Positions 1 to 6,632 of a DNA stretch of 10,309 nt are shown here, one piece after another. Position numbers and translations under genes: made by a program. The notes beneath the pieces are model-generated. The model searched no databases. It was not told the origin of the DNA and was given only the letters and a program-made list of their open reading frames with translations. The stretch's first letter is position 1. Each line of letters begins with the position of its first letter. Source of the stretch: an uncultured Oscillospiraceae bacterium (GTDB taxonomy: Bacteria; Bacillota_A; Clostridia; Oscillospirales; Oscillospiraceae); assembly GCA_947631675.1 (NCBI GenBank), contig CANRMG010000055.1, positions 1 to 10,309 on the forward strand. The letters run 5' to 3'.

Positions 1-132
1 GCCGCTGCCGTTGGAGCCCAGCACCGCCAGGAACGTGCCCGGCGCCACGTCCAGGTCCACCCCGTCCAGGGCGGGCCGGTCGGCGTCGGGATAGGTGTAT
101 GTGAGATTTTTTACGCGAATGATCGGGTCCAT
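1..132 (-). CDS. Energy-coupling factor (ECF) or cobalt-type ABC transporter ATPase, N-terminal fragment
   Basis: Reverse-strand reading gives 44 codons beginning MDPIIRVKNLTYTYP and running off the window edge at LAVLGSNGSG, which is the start of a Walker A (P-loop) motif whose Lys lies outside. The opening IIRVKNLTYTYP, the A-loop aromatic (TYTYP) and the ALDGVDLDV strand before the P-loop match ABC ATPases of the EcfA/CbiO family, which energise uptake of vitamins or metal ions with EcfT and a substrate-binding S component. Start choice: ATG at 130-132, with an AAGGAA ribosome-binding site about 7 bases upstream on the minus strand. It lies downstream of the methyltransferase on the same strand, 144 bp away. 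The partner genes would lie left of position 1. EcfA1 versus EcfA2, and ECF versus another cobalt-type ATPase, cannot be decided from this fragment. Confidence 0.75.
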   Translation of the reverse strand, partial: MDPIIRVKNLTYTYPDADRPALDGVDLDVAPGTFLAVLGSNGSG

Positions 133-276
133 AGAGATTCCTTCGATAAGTGTTTTGTGTAAGGGGAGCTTTTCACCCGACGGGCGGCGAGAACCGGCAG
201 TGTCCCGGACGCGGTTGACGAGCGAAGCGAGCCTTAGCGCAGGGATACTGTCGGGCGAGGCCGCCTTGGCAGGGCG
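133..276. other. Structured intergenic region between methyltransferase and ECF ATPase genes
   Basis: This 144-bp gap has no convincing gene. It contains short inverted repeats: CCCG-A-CGGG at 176-184, and an imperfect nested hairpin at 192-216 (AACCG 192-196 with CGGTT 212-216, enclosing GTCC-C-GGAC at 202-210). A mirror-symmetric stretch GAGCGAAGCGAG lies at about 220-231. No U-tract follows these, so they do not look like an intrinsic terminator. The right end (about 133-170) is more AT-rich and carries the ATPase ribosome-binding site. I see no confident promoter. It could be a dispersed extragenic repeat or an mRNA processing structure; that is inference. Confidence 0.4.
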
Positions 277-1137
277 TTATCTTTCCCACCTGCAGGACGC
301 CCCGCAGGGCAAAACCAATCCCGAGGCGGAGGCCCGCAGGCCCAGCTCCTGGGCGTCGCTGCGGCCGCCGAATTTCTTCGTGAACAGGCTCTCGGCGATG
401 TAGGTGAGCACCGACGGGCTCAGGCCCGTGGTGTAGGAGTTGATGAGCACGAAGAGGGGGTCGTCACTGAGAAGCGGCACGACGGAGCTCACGAAGGGCC
501 AGAGATCATCCTCCAGCTTCCAGACCTCCCCGCCGGGGCCCCGGCCGTAGGAGGGCGGGTCCATGATGATGGCGTCGTAGCGCCGGCCCCGGCGTATCTC
601 CCGCTGGCAGAACTTGCCGCAGTCGTCCACGATCCAGCGCACGGGCTTGTCGCTGACGCCGGAACAGGCGGCGTTCTCCTTGGCCCAGGCCACCATGCCC
701 TTGGCCGCGTCCACATGGCACACCTCCGCCCCGGCGGCGAGGCACGCCGCGGTGGCCCCGCCGGTGTAGGCGAACAGGTTCAGCACCCGGATAGGGCGCT
801 TCGCGGCGCGTATCTTCTCCATGGCCCAGTCCCAGTTGGCGGCCTGCTCGGGGAAGAGGCCCGTATGTTTGAAGCTCATGGGCTTGACCTGGAAGGTGAG
901 AGAGCCATAGCGTATCTTCCAGCTGGCGGGTAGGGCGTTTTTCTCCCAGGCCCCGCCGCCGGAGCTGGACCGGCGGTAGCGGGCGTCGGGCCTGCGCCAG
1001 CGGGGGTCGGATCGCTCCGTGGCCCATATGGCCTGGGGGTCCGGGCGCAGGAGGATATGGCTGCCCCAGCGCTCCAGCTTTTCCCCGCCGGAGGCGTCTA
1101 TGAGCTCATAGTCCCGCCACTTGTCCGCCACCCACAT
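277..1137 (-). CDS. Class I SAM-dependent methyltransferase, RlmI-like fold
   Basis: The 286-residue protein has a Rossmann methyltransferase core: SAM-binding motif I VLNLFAYTGG (118-127), acidic motif II Asp143 (HVDAAK), Asp171-Asp172 in motif III, and motif IV DPPSYG (193-198). The order and the N(L/P)FAYTGG and DPP signatures match the family that includes RlmI/RlmK-type 23S rRNA methyltransferases (Pfam Methyltrans_SAM). An upstream KHTGLFPEQ segment (90-98) sits where that family contacts SAM. There is no room for the N-terminal PUA domain of E. coli RlmI. The motif VI position reads NSYTTG (233-238) where RlmI has a cysteine-containing SCSG, so m5C chemistry is doubtful. A likely role is methylation of rRNA or another RNA, cytoplasmic; the substrate is not determinable here. 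Start: ATG at 1135-1137, with GGAGG 11 bases upstream and a promoter behind it. In-frame codons continue upstream but carry no better start. Confidence 0.85.
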   Translation of the reverse strand: MWVADKWRDYELIDASGGEKLERWGSHILLRPDPQAIWATERSDPRWRRPDARYRRSSSGGGAWEKNALPASWKIRYGSLTFQVKPMSFKHTGLFPEQAANWDWAMEKIRAAKRPIRVLNLFAYTGGATAACLAAGAEVCHVDAAKGMVAWAKENAACSGVSDKPVRWIVDDCGKFCQREIRRGRRYDAIIMDPPSYGRGPGGEVWKLEDDLWPFVSSVVPLLSDDPLFVLINSYTTGLSPSVLTYIAESLFTKKFGGRSDAQELGLRASASGLVLPCGASCRWER

Positions 1138-1148
1138 AAAGGCCTGAA

Positions 1149-1153
1149 CCTCC
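1149..1153 (-). promoter_or_regulatory. Ribosome-binding site of the methyltransferase gene
   Basis: On the minus strand this reads GGAGG, a full Shine-Dalgarno core. Its 11-base spacing to the ATG is slightly long. It supports the chosen ATG, because the reading frame stays open further upstream. Confidence 0.65.
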
Positions 1154-1173
1154 AGGTTACAAATTAATAACGT

Positions 1174-1202
1174 ATTATAACACTTGTTTTATGGCCGGTC
1201 AA
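1174..1202 (-). promoter_or_regulatory. Sigma-A type promoter for the methyltransferase gene
   Basis: Read on the minus strand, TTGACC (1197-1202) and TATAAT (1174-1179) are separated by exactly 17 bases. The -10 is preceded by TGT, giving the extended -10 string TGTTATAAT. Transcription would start near 1167, giving a leader of about 30 bases that contains the GGAGG. This is close to the vegetative sigma-A consensus, and the AT-rich stretch stands out against the GC-rich background. The same 9-mer occurs before addB. Confidence 0.8.
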
Positions 1203-1205
1203 TGA

Positions 1206-1280
1206 GCCCGGCGGATTTTCCCCGCTTTCACCGCGGGCCGCCGGCGGGCATATCCTGCGATAGACGGGCGCTGGCGCCCG
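1206..1280 (+). promoter_or_regulatory. Two-hairpin leader region upstream of mntP
   Basis: Two stable stem-loops precede the mntP ribosome-binding site. The first (1206-1249) pairs GCCC+GGCGG (1206-1214) with CCGCC+GGGC (1238-1242 and 1246-1249, with a 3-base bulge), and holds an inner stem CCCGC (1221-1225) with GCGGG (1233-1237) around a 7-base loop TTTCACC. The second (1265-1280) pairs CGGCGG-like arms CGGGCG and CGCCCG around a CTGG loop, ending 6 bases before the Shine-Dalgarno. In many bacteria mntP is controlled by the manganese-sensing yybP-ykoY riboswitch, but I do not recognise its conserved loops here. Whether the region is a regulatory leader depends on the unmapped transcription start. 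The base pairing is seen; the regulatory role is inference. Confidence 0.4.
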
Positions 1281-1286
1281 GAAGTC

Positions 1287-1291
1287 GGAGG
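1287..1291 (+). promoter_or_regulatory. Ribosome-binding site deciding the TTG start of mntP
   Basis: GGAGG lies 8 bases before TTG at 1300-1302, an ideal spacing. A nearby ATG at 1292-1294 is in another frame and overlaps no room for a ribosome, so the TTG is the supported start. Confidence 0.8.
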
Positions 1292-1299
1292 ATGATCTT

Positions 1300-1854
1300 T
1301 TGCATATATTGGAACAGTTGTTGTTGGTGCTGGGCCTTTCCATGGACGGGTTCGCCGCGTCGGTGTGCATGGGCATGGCGGCGGGCGGCCGGCGGATAGG
1401 CCCCATCGTGGCCATCATGAGCGGGTTCCACGTGGGGATGCTGCTGCTGGGCTACGCCGTGGGCGCGGGACTGCCCGACCGGCTCACGGCCATGTACCCC
1501 TGGGCGGCGGGCCTGCTGCTGGCCGCCATGGGACTGAAGATGCTCATAGAGGCCCGGGCCCCTGAGGAGGAGCCCCGGGCCGGACAGACGGCCGGGTCCA
1601 TCGCGGCCCTCTCCCTGGCCACCAGCATAGACGCTATGACCGTGGGCGTGGCCTTCGCGGTGATGGCGGTGCCCGCCCTGCGGGCGGGGGCCATGGTGGC
1701 CGCGGTGATGGGTACGCTCTCCACCGTGGGCGCGGCCCTGGGCGGCCGGGTGGGGAAGAGCCGCCGCCGGGCGGCCCGGACCGCCGGCGGAGCGATCTTG
1801 TGCCTGCTGGGGCTCAAGATGCTGCTGGAGGCCATGGGGGTCCTGCGGTTTTGA
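1300..1854 (+). CDS. mntP: Putative manganese efflux pump MntP
   Basis: The 184-residue, strongly hydrophobic protein matches the MntP (DUF204) family, which exports Mn2+ across the cytoplasmic membrane; the E. coli protein is about 188 residues. The two internally related halves each carry the family's Asp motif: LSMDGFAASV (Asp16) in the first helix and TSIDAMTVGV (Asp111) in the fourth. These acidic residues are the expected metal-translocation positions. Six membrane helices are predicted by eye near 3-23, 34-56, 65-84, 103-124, 126-146 and 161-181, with a charged cytoplasmic loop (about 85-98, EARAPEEEPRAG) between halves and a basic loop (RVGKSRRRAAR) before the last helix. It starts at TTG, chosen because of the GGAGG 8 bases upstream. 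It is transcribed divergently from the methyltransferase and convergently with the MATE gene. Expression may be tuned by the hairpin-rich leader. Confidence 0.9.
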   Translation: MHILEQLLLVLGLSMDGFAASVCMGMAAGGRRIGPIVAIMSGFHVGMLLLGYAVGAGLPDRLTAMYPWAAGLLLAAMGLKMLIEARAPEEEPRAGQTAGSIAALSLATSIDAMTVGVAFAVMAVPALRAGAMVAAVMGTLSTVGAALGGRVGKSRRRAARTAGGAILCLLGLKMLLEAMGVLRF

Positions 1855-1866
1855 CCTCGGATACAT

Positions 1867-1893
1867 GAAAAGCGCCTCCCAAATGGGAGGCGC
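1867..1893 (-). terminator. Intrinsic terminator of the MATE gene, possibly used in both directions
   Basis: A perfect 9-bp inverted repeat, GCGCCTCCC (1872-1880) and GGGAGGCGC (1885-1893), surrounds a 4-base loop. On the minus strand it is followed by TTTTC (1867-1871), giving a good intrinsic terminator just past the MATE stop codon. On the plus strand the following bases (GGCGTCTTATTG) are not a clean U-tract, so termination of mntP here would be weaker. It lies in the 45-bp gap between the two convergent genes. Confidence 0.85.
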
Positions 1894-1899
1894 GGCGTC

Positions 1900-3246
1900 T
1901 TATTGAGGCTTGAGGCGCTTCAGCGTTCGGAAGTAGGCGGACAGCAGTATCACGTCCGCCCCGATCCAGGCGGACACCTCGGCGTAAAATACCCCCGCCC
2001 CGCCGATGACCCGGGTCAGGGCCAGGGCCACGCCGGTGCGCATGAAAAATTCGATGATGCCCGACACCATGGGCATGACGGCGTTGCCCATGCCCTGCAG
2101 GGCCGAGCGGACCACGTGCAGAAGGTACAGCGCCGGCAGGCACACGCTCATGACGGAGAGGTACCGGCGGCCCACGGCCAGAGCCCGGGCGGCGTCCTCC
2201 GGCGCGCCGGAGAGGAAGCCGGACAGGAACGTCCCGCCGAAGATGAGCATGGTCCCGCCGATGGCGAGGGAGGTGGCTGCGGCGATGACGAGGGCGGCGC
2301 GGACCCCCTGGCGGATGCGGGGCACGTTCCCCGCCCCCAGGTTTTGGCCGGCGTAGGTGATCATGGCATAGCCGTAGGAGATGGCGGCCATCTCCAGGAT
2401 GCCGAAGAGCTTATTGGCGGCGGTGTAGCCCGCGAGGAACACCATGCCGAAGCGGTTGACGATGGCCGTCAGGATCATGCCGCCCACGGCGATGACGGCG
2501 TTCTGGGCCGCCATGGGGGAGCCCAGGGCCAGAAGGCGGCCTGTGAGGGCCCGGCCGGGCCGGAGGTCCGCCCGGCGCAGGCGCAGTATCTCCAGGCGGC
2601 GCACCTGCCGCAGGCAGTAGAGGCCCGACGCGGCCTGGGAAAGCACCGTGGCGATAGCCGCGCCGGCGATGCCCCAATGGAACACGATCACGAACAGCAG
2701 GTCCAGGGCGATGTTGAGCCCGGAGGACACCAGCATGGCGTGCAGGGGCGTCTTCCCGTCCCCCAGGGACCGGAGCACGCCGGCCAGCAGATTGTAGGCC
2801 GTCACCACGGGCACCCCCGCGAACATGACGCGCAGATACAGGGCGCTGCCGCCTATGGCCTCGGCCGGAGTGTTCAAAAGCCGCAGCACGGGCCAGATGA
2901 GGGCCTGGCCCAGCCCGGTCAGGAGCAGGGCCAGCACCAGACTCAGCGCCGCGGCGCCGCCCACGGCCTGCCGGAGCCGGTCGGGCCGGCCTGCGCCGAA
3001 TTCCTGGGCCATGGGGACGGCAAAGCCCTGGGTGAAGCCCTGGATGGTGCCCAGCATCATCCAGTTCAGCCAGTCCACCGCTCCCAGGGACGCCAGAGCA
3101 TCCACACCCAAAAACCGGCCCACCACCATGGTGTCCGCCACGGTGTACAGCTGCTGGCAGACGTTGCCCGCCATGAGGGGCAGGGCGAAGGCGAATATGA
3201 GCGGGGCCGGACGCCCCGCTGTCATGTCCTCGATGCGCTTATCCAT
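1900..3246 (-). CDS. MATE-family multidrug/Na+ (H+) efflux transporter
   Basis: The protein has 448 residues, the usual MATE length, with about 12 hydrophobic segments in two related six-helix halves. The N-terminal stretch MTAGRPAPLIFAFALPLM, then QQLYTVADTMVVGRFLG (31-47), is the typical MATE opening (first helix and the DT-x-VVGRFLG motif). The second half restarts near LGSPMAAQNAVIAVGGM. The GAGNVPRIRQGV segment after helix 8 is also typical (QNxGAGN). The family exports cationic drugs or metabolites in exchange for Na+ or H+; the substrate cannot be told from sequence. Start: the ATG at 3244-3246 has no Shine-Dalgarno, but a -10-like element 7 bases upstream suggests a leaderless message. 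An inner Met8 (3223-3225) has GAGGA only 2 bases ahead, too close to be convincing. It is divergent from addB and ends at a strong terminator. Confidence 0.93.
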   Translation of the reverse strand: MDKRIEDMTAGRPAPLIFAFALPLMAGNVCQQLYTVADTMVVGRFLGVDALASLGAVDWLNWMMLGTIQGFTQGFAVPMAQEFGAGRPDRLRQAVGGAAALSLVLALLLTGLGQALIWPVLRLLNTPAEAIGGSALYLRVMFAGVPVVTAYNLLAGVLRSLGDGKTPLHAMLVSSGLNIALDLLFVIVFHWGIAGAAIATVLSQAASGLYCLRQVRRLEILRLRRADLRPGRALTGRLLALGSPMAAQNAVIAVGGMILTAIVNRFGMVFLAGYTAANKLFGILEMAAISYGYAMITYAGQNLGAGNVPRIRQGVRAALVIAAATSLAIGGTMLIFGGTFLSGFLSGAPEDAARALAVGRRYLSVMSVCLPALYLLHVVRSALQGMGNAVMPMVSGIIEFFMRTGVALALTRVIGGAGVFYAEVSAWIGADVILLSAYFRTLKRLKPQ

Positions 3247-3253
3247 GACCGGA

Positions 3254-3283
3254 ACTATAGCACATCAGGGCCTGGAAAGGCAA
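3254..3283 (-). promoter_or_regulatory. Candidate promoter of the MATE gene, implying a leaderless transcript
   Basis: On the minus strand TTGCCT (3278-3283) and TATAGT (3254-3259) are 18 bases apart. The -10 ends 7 bases before the ATG, so transcription would begin at or next to the A of the start codon. No Shine-Dalgarno lies between. The -35 and -10 each depart from consensus at one or two positions, so confidence is moderate. Confidence 0.5.
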
Positions 3284-3304
3284 GCCCGCCGCGAGAAATA
3301 GCTG

Positions 3305-3332
3305 TTCCATCACACAAGGTTTATGTTATAAT
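3305..3332 (+). promoter_or_regulatory. Extended -10 promoter of addBA, implying a leaderless addB transcript
   Basis: TATAAT (3327-3332) is a perfect -10, preceded by TGT (3324-3326) to give the extended form TGTTATAAT. A weak -35, TTCCAT (3305-3310), stands 16 bases upstream. The -10 ends 6 bases before the addB ATG, so the predicted transcript starts at or within a base of the start codon. The only purine-rich patch (AAGG, 3316-3319) is about 19 bases from the ATG and upstream of the -10, so it cannot act as a ribosome-binding site on this transcript. Confidence 0.65.
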
Positions 3333-3338
3333 TGCAGT

Positions 3339-6300
3339 ATGGTACGGACGATATTGGGCCGGGCCGGCGCCGGAAAGACGGCGCTGGTGTTCCGGGAGAT
3401 AGCCGAATATGTGCGCCAGGGCCAGGGAAAGACGGTCCTTCTGGTGCCGGAGCAGTACAGCCACGAGGCGGAGCGGGAGCTATGCGCCGCGGCGGGGGAC
3501 ACGCTGAGCCGGTACGGGGAGGTGCTGTCCTTCACGGGCCTGGCGCGAAAGGTGTTTTCCCAGGTGGGCGGCGGCCGGCCGGCCATGGACGGAGGAGGCA
3601 GGCTTTTGTGCATGGCCGTGGCGGCGGAGAGCCTGGCGGGGCAGCTGCACGTCTATCAGCGGGGCCGCAGGGAGCCCCGGACCCTGGACAGTCTCGTCCG
3701 GGCGGCGGAGGAACTGAGGAACGCCGGCATTTCGGCGGGTGCGCTGGCGGAGGCGGCGGAAAAGACCCAGGGGGGCCTTTCCGAGAAGCTGCGGGACTTG
3801 AGCCTGCTGATGGAGGCCTATGCCGCCGTGATGAGCCGTTCCGGGGCGGACAGCGCCGACCGGCTGGCGGCCCTGGCGGCCCTGCTGGGCCAGAGCGGCA
3901 TCTCCGGCCGGTACTATGTGGACGGCTTTTCCGACTTCACCGCCCTGGAGAAGGACGTGCTTCGGCAGATCGTCCGCTCCGGCGCGGACCTCACCGTGTG
4001 CCTGACCTGCGGCCGGGAGGACGACGGGGCCTTCGCCCTGCCCCTGGCCACGGCCCGGTGGCTGAAGACGACGGCGGATGCGTGCGGCCAGGGGTACGAG
4101 GAGCAGTGGCTGGAGCCGGAGGGGGACACCCCGCCCATCCGCTGGTACTGCGACCATCTTTTCGACTTCGCCGCGCCGGCCATGGACGGGGCCGGGGAGG
4201 CGGTGCGCACCGTGGCCGCCGGGGACATCTCCGAGGAGTGCGAGCTGGCGGCGGCCCATCTGGCAGAGCTGGCCCGCAGCGGGTGCCGCTGGCGGGACAT
4301 GGCCGTGGCGGTCCGGGGCTTCGGCGACTACCGTACGGCCCTGGAGAGCGCCTGCGCCCGGTATGGGGTGCCCCTGTTCCTGTCCGGCCGGGGGGACACG
4401 TTGCAAAAGAGCCTGCCCCTGGCCATCTCCTGCGCCCTGGAGGCGGTGTGCCGGGGCTATGAATATGAGGCGGTATTCGGCTATTTGAAGACCGGGCTCG
4501 CCCCCGTCCCCCTGGAGGACGTGGACGGGCTGGAGAACTATGCCCTTTTGTGGGGCGTCCGGGGGGACCAGTGGGACCGGCCCTGGACCATGCACCCGGA
4601 GGGATATAACCGGGAGATGGACGAGCGGGCAAAGCGTGCGCTCCAAAAGCTGAATAACAGCCGGCAGGCGGTGATCGGGCCCCTGAAGGCCCTGGAGCGG
4701 CGGGCGAAGAGCGCCGCCACGGCGGCGGAGCAGGCCCGGGCCCTGGCGGCCTTCCTGGAGGACACGGCCATGGCGGAGAGGCTCAAAGTCCGGACGGAGG
4801 AGCTGGCGGCCCAGGGCCGGCAGGAGACGGCGGCGGAGCACGCCCGGCTGTGGGACGTGGTGTGCACGGCGCTGGAGCAGTTCGCCGCGGTGCTGGGGGA
4901 TATGCCCATGGACGCCGAGCGGTTCCAGGGGCTGTTCACCATCATGCTGAGCAAATACGACGTGAACGTGATCCCCGTGTCCCTGGACCGGGTCAGCGCC
5001 GGGGAGATCGACGCCATGCGCCGCCGCCATATCCGGCACCTTCTGGTGCTGGGCGCGGCGGACGGGCGCATCCCCGCCCCGGAGACGGCGGAGGGCGTGT
5101 TCACTGCCGACGAGCGGGAGACCCTGGGCGGGATGGGCCTGGCCCTGGGCGGCGCGGAGGAGGACCTGAGCCGGGAGCTGGGGCGGATCTACAGCTGCCT
5201 CACGCTGCCATCGGAGAGCCTCTATATGAGCTGGCCCGCGGTGGACGGCGGCGAGGAGGGCCGGCCCGGCATGCTCATCCGCCGGGCGGAGGACCTGCTG
5301 GGCGTGAAGCCCGTGCGGGGCGACATCCTCCGGGCCCGGACCTTTGCCGAGGGGCCCGCCTTCTCTCTGGCCCTGCGGGGCCAGCGGGGGGAGGACGAGC
5401 CTGTGTGCCAGGCGGCCCGGGCCCACTTTACGGCCGCGGGCCGGGGGGAGGATCTGGCCCGTCTGGCCGGGGCGGCGGAGGCGGCGGCCGGGGCGCTGGC
5501 GCCCCAGTCGGTCAGGAGCCTCTACGGCCCGGAGCCCCGGATGACGCCCACCAGGGCGGAGAAGTTCGCCGGGTGCCGGTTCTCCTATTTCCTCCAGTAC
5601 GGCCTGCGGGCCAAGCCCCGGGTGAAGGACGCCTTCGCCGCCCGGGACTACGGCACGTTCATGCACTACGTCCTGGAGAACGTGGCCCGGGAGGCCATGG
5701 ACATGGGCGGCTTCGCCGCGGTGACGGCGGAGCAGGTCGGGGCCCTGGCGGACAAATATGTGGATAAATATATCGAGGAGGAACTGCAGGGTTTCGAGGG
5801 CAAGACTGCCCGCTTCGCATACCTCTTCCGCCGGCTGCGCACTACGGTGCGCCAGGTGGTGCGGGACATGTGGGAGGAGCTGCGGGCGTCCAAATTCCAG
5901 CCTTTGAGCATGGAGCTGGACCTGACCGCCGAGGGTGTCCTGGCCCCGGCAGAGGAGGGAGAGCCGCCGCTGGCCGGCCGGGTGGACCGGGTGGACGGCT
6001 ACGTCCAGGGGGATACTCTCTACCTTCGCATCACGGACTACAAGACCGGCATGAAGAAGTTCGACCTGGCGGACGTGTGCCAGGGACTCAATATGCAGAT
6101 GCTTTTGTACCTGTTCGCGCTGGTGAAGCGGGGCGGGGACTGGTTCGGCGCGGAGAAGATCGAGCCCGCCGGGGTGCTCTACTCCATGGCCCGGCACGAG
6201 GTGGTCAGGGCGGAGCATGACGTGACGGACGAGGAGCTGGCCCAGCTGCGGCGCAAGACCTGCAAGCGCAGCGGCCTCGTGCTGAACGACGGGGCCATAT

Positions 6301-6632
6301 TGGAGGCCATGGAACCGGGGCCGGAGAAGCGCTTCCTGCCCGTAAAGATCAGCCGGGCCGGGGACTACGCCCCCGACGGCGGGCAGATCGCCACGCTGGA
6401 GCAGTTTGGGGCTCTGAGCCGGTTCATAGACGATACCCTCGTGAAGATGGCGGCGGAGCTGCAGGCCGGCAGTGTGAAGGCGGACCCCTGGTACAAGTCC
6501 AGCATGGAAAACGCCTGTACCTTCTGTGATTTTAAGGAGGCCTGCCTGTTCGACCAGGCGGGGGACGGCTGGCGGATGCGGACGAAGCTGTCGGCAGAGG
6601 ACGCGTGGAAGAGGATAGAAGGCCATGAGTAA
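3339..6632 (+). CDS. addB: ATP-dependent helicase/nuclease subunit B (AddB)
   Basis: This 1097-residue protein is the AddB subunit of the AddAB helicase-nuclease, which resects double-strand DNA ends up to a Chi sequence and prepares 3' tails for RecA. The N-terminus has the AddB Walker A, LGRAGAGKT (6-14, Lys13). As in the family, the rest of the first half is a degenerate helicase-like fold without full SF1 motifs. The C-terminal RecB-family nuclease domain shows GRVDRVD (880-886), DYKTG (900-904, Asp900 and Lys902) and Q-x3-Y (Gln920, Tyr924). The four iron-sulfur cysteines are all present: Cys746 (FAGCRF), and Cys1060, Cys1063 and Cys1069 (C-x2-C-x5-C), the arrangement known from B. subtilis AddB. 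The start is fixed by homology, because the P-loop begins only six residues in. It overlaps addA by 8 bases (translational coupling likely). Confidence 0.97.
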   Translation: MVRTILGRAGAGKTALVFREIAEYVRQGQGKTVLLVPEQYSHEAERELCAAAGDTLSRYGEVLSFTGLARKVFSQVGGGRPAMDGGGRLLCMAVAAESLAGQLHVYQRGRREPRTLDSLVRAAEELRNAGISAGALAEAAEKTQGGLSEKLRDLSLLMEAYAAVMSRSGADSADRLAALAALLGQSGISGRYYVDGFSDFTALEKDVLRQIVRSGADLTVCLTCGREDDGAFALPLATARWLKTTADACGQGYEEQWLEPEGDTPPIRWYCDHLFDFAAPAMDGAGEAVRTVAAGDISEECELAAAHLAELARSGCRWRDMAVAVRGFGDYRTALESACARYGVPLFLSGRGDTLQKSLPLAISCALEAVCRGYEYEAVFGYLKTGLAPVPLEDVDGLENYALLWGVRGDQWDRPWTMHPEGYNREMDERAKRALQKLNNSRQAVIGPLKALERRAKSAATAAEQARALAAFLEDTAMAERLKVRTEELAAQGRQETAAEHARLWDVVCTALEQFAAVLGDMPMDAERFQGLFTIMLSKYDVNVIPVSLDRVSAGEIDAMRRRHIRHLLVLGAADGRIPAPETAEGVFTADERETLGGMGLALGGAEEDLSRELGRIYSCLTLPSESLYMSWPAVDGGEEGRPGMLIRRAEDLLGVKPVRGDILRARTFAEGPAFSLALRGQRGEDEPVCQAARAHFTAAGRGEDLARLAGAAEAAAGALAPQSVRSLYGPEPRMTPTRAEKFAGCRFSYFLQYGLRAKPRVKDAFAARDYGTFMHYVLENVAREAMDMGGFAAVTAEQVGALADKYVDKYIEEELQGFEGKTARFAYLFRRLRTTVRQVVRDMWEELRASKFQPLSMELDLTAEGVLAPAEEGEPPLAGRVDRVDGYVQGDTLYLRITDYKTGMKKFDLADVCQGLNMQMLLYLFALVKRGGDWFGAEKIEPAGVLYSMARHEVVRAEHDVTDEELAQLRRKTCKRSGLVLNDGAILEAMEPGPEKRFLPVKISRAGDYAPDGGQIATLEQFGALSRFIDDTLVKMAAELQAGSVKADPWYKSSMENACTFCDFKEACLFDQAGDGWRMRTKLSAEDAWKRIEGHE
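6611..6616 (+). promoter_or_regulatory. Ribosome-binding site of addA inside the end of addB
   Basis: GAGGAT lies 8 bases before the addA ATG, within the last codons of addB. With the overlapping stop and start region it supports coupled translation of the two subunits. Confidence 0.65.

Noticed and set aside
271..300. Terminator after the methyltransferase stop codon
   Set aside because: GCC/GGC pairs are present just past the stop, but no stable continuous stem and no U-tract on the minus strand.
95..403. 102-codon plus-strand frame across the left intergenic region
   Set aside because: It overlaps the starts and ends of two supported minus-strand genes, lacks a ribosome-binding site and has no recognisable similarity.
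1206..1299. yybP-ykoY manganese riboswitch before mntP
   Set aside because: Expected from context, but the conserved loop sequences are not visible by eye. Reported only as an unclassified structured leader.
3223..3225. Alternative MATE start at Met8
   Set aside because: MTAGRP would fit the family start, but GAGGA is only 2 bases before it, too close for efficient initiation. It remains possible and is noted in the gene entry.
1903..3402. 499-codon open frame on the plus strand opposite the MATE gene
   Set aside because: Rich in Gly, His, Gln and Ala with no membrane segments or motif, and exactly antisense to a clear transporter. It also runs into addB in another frame.
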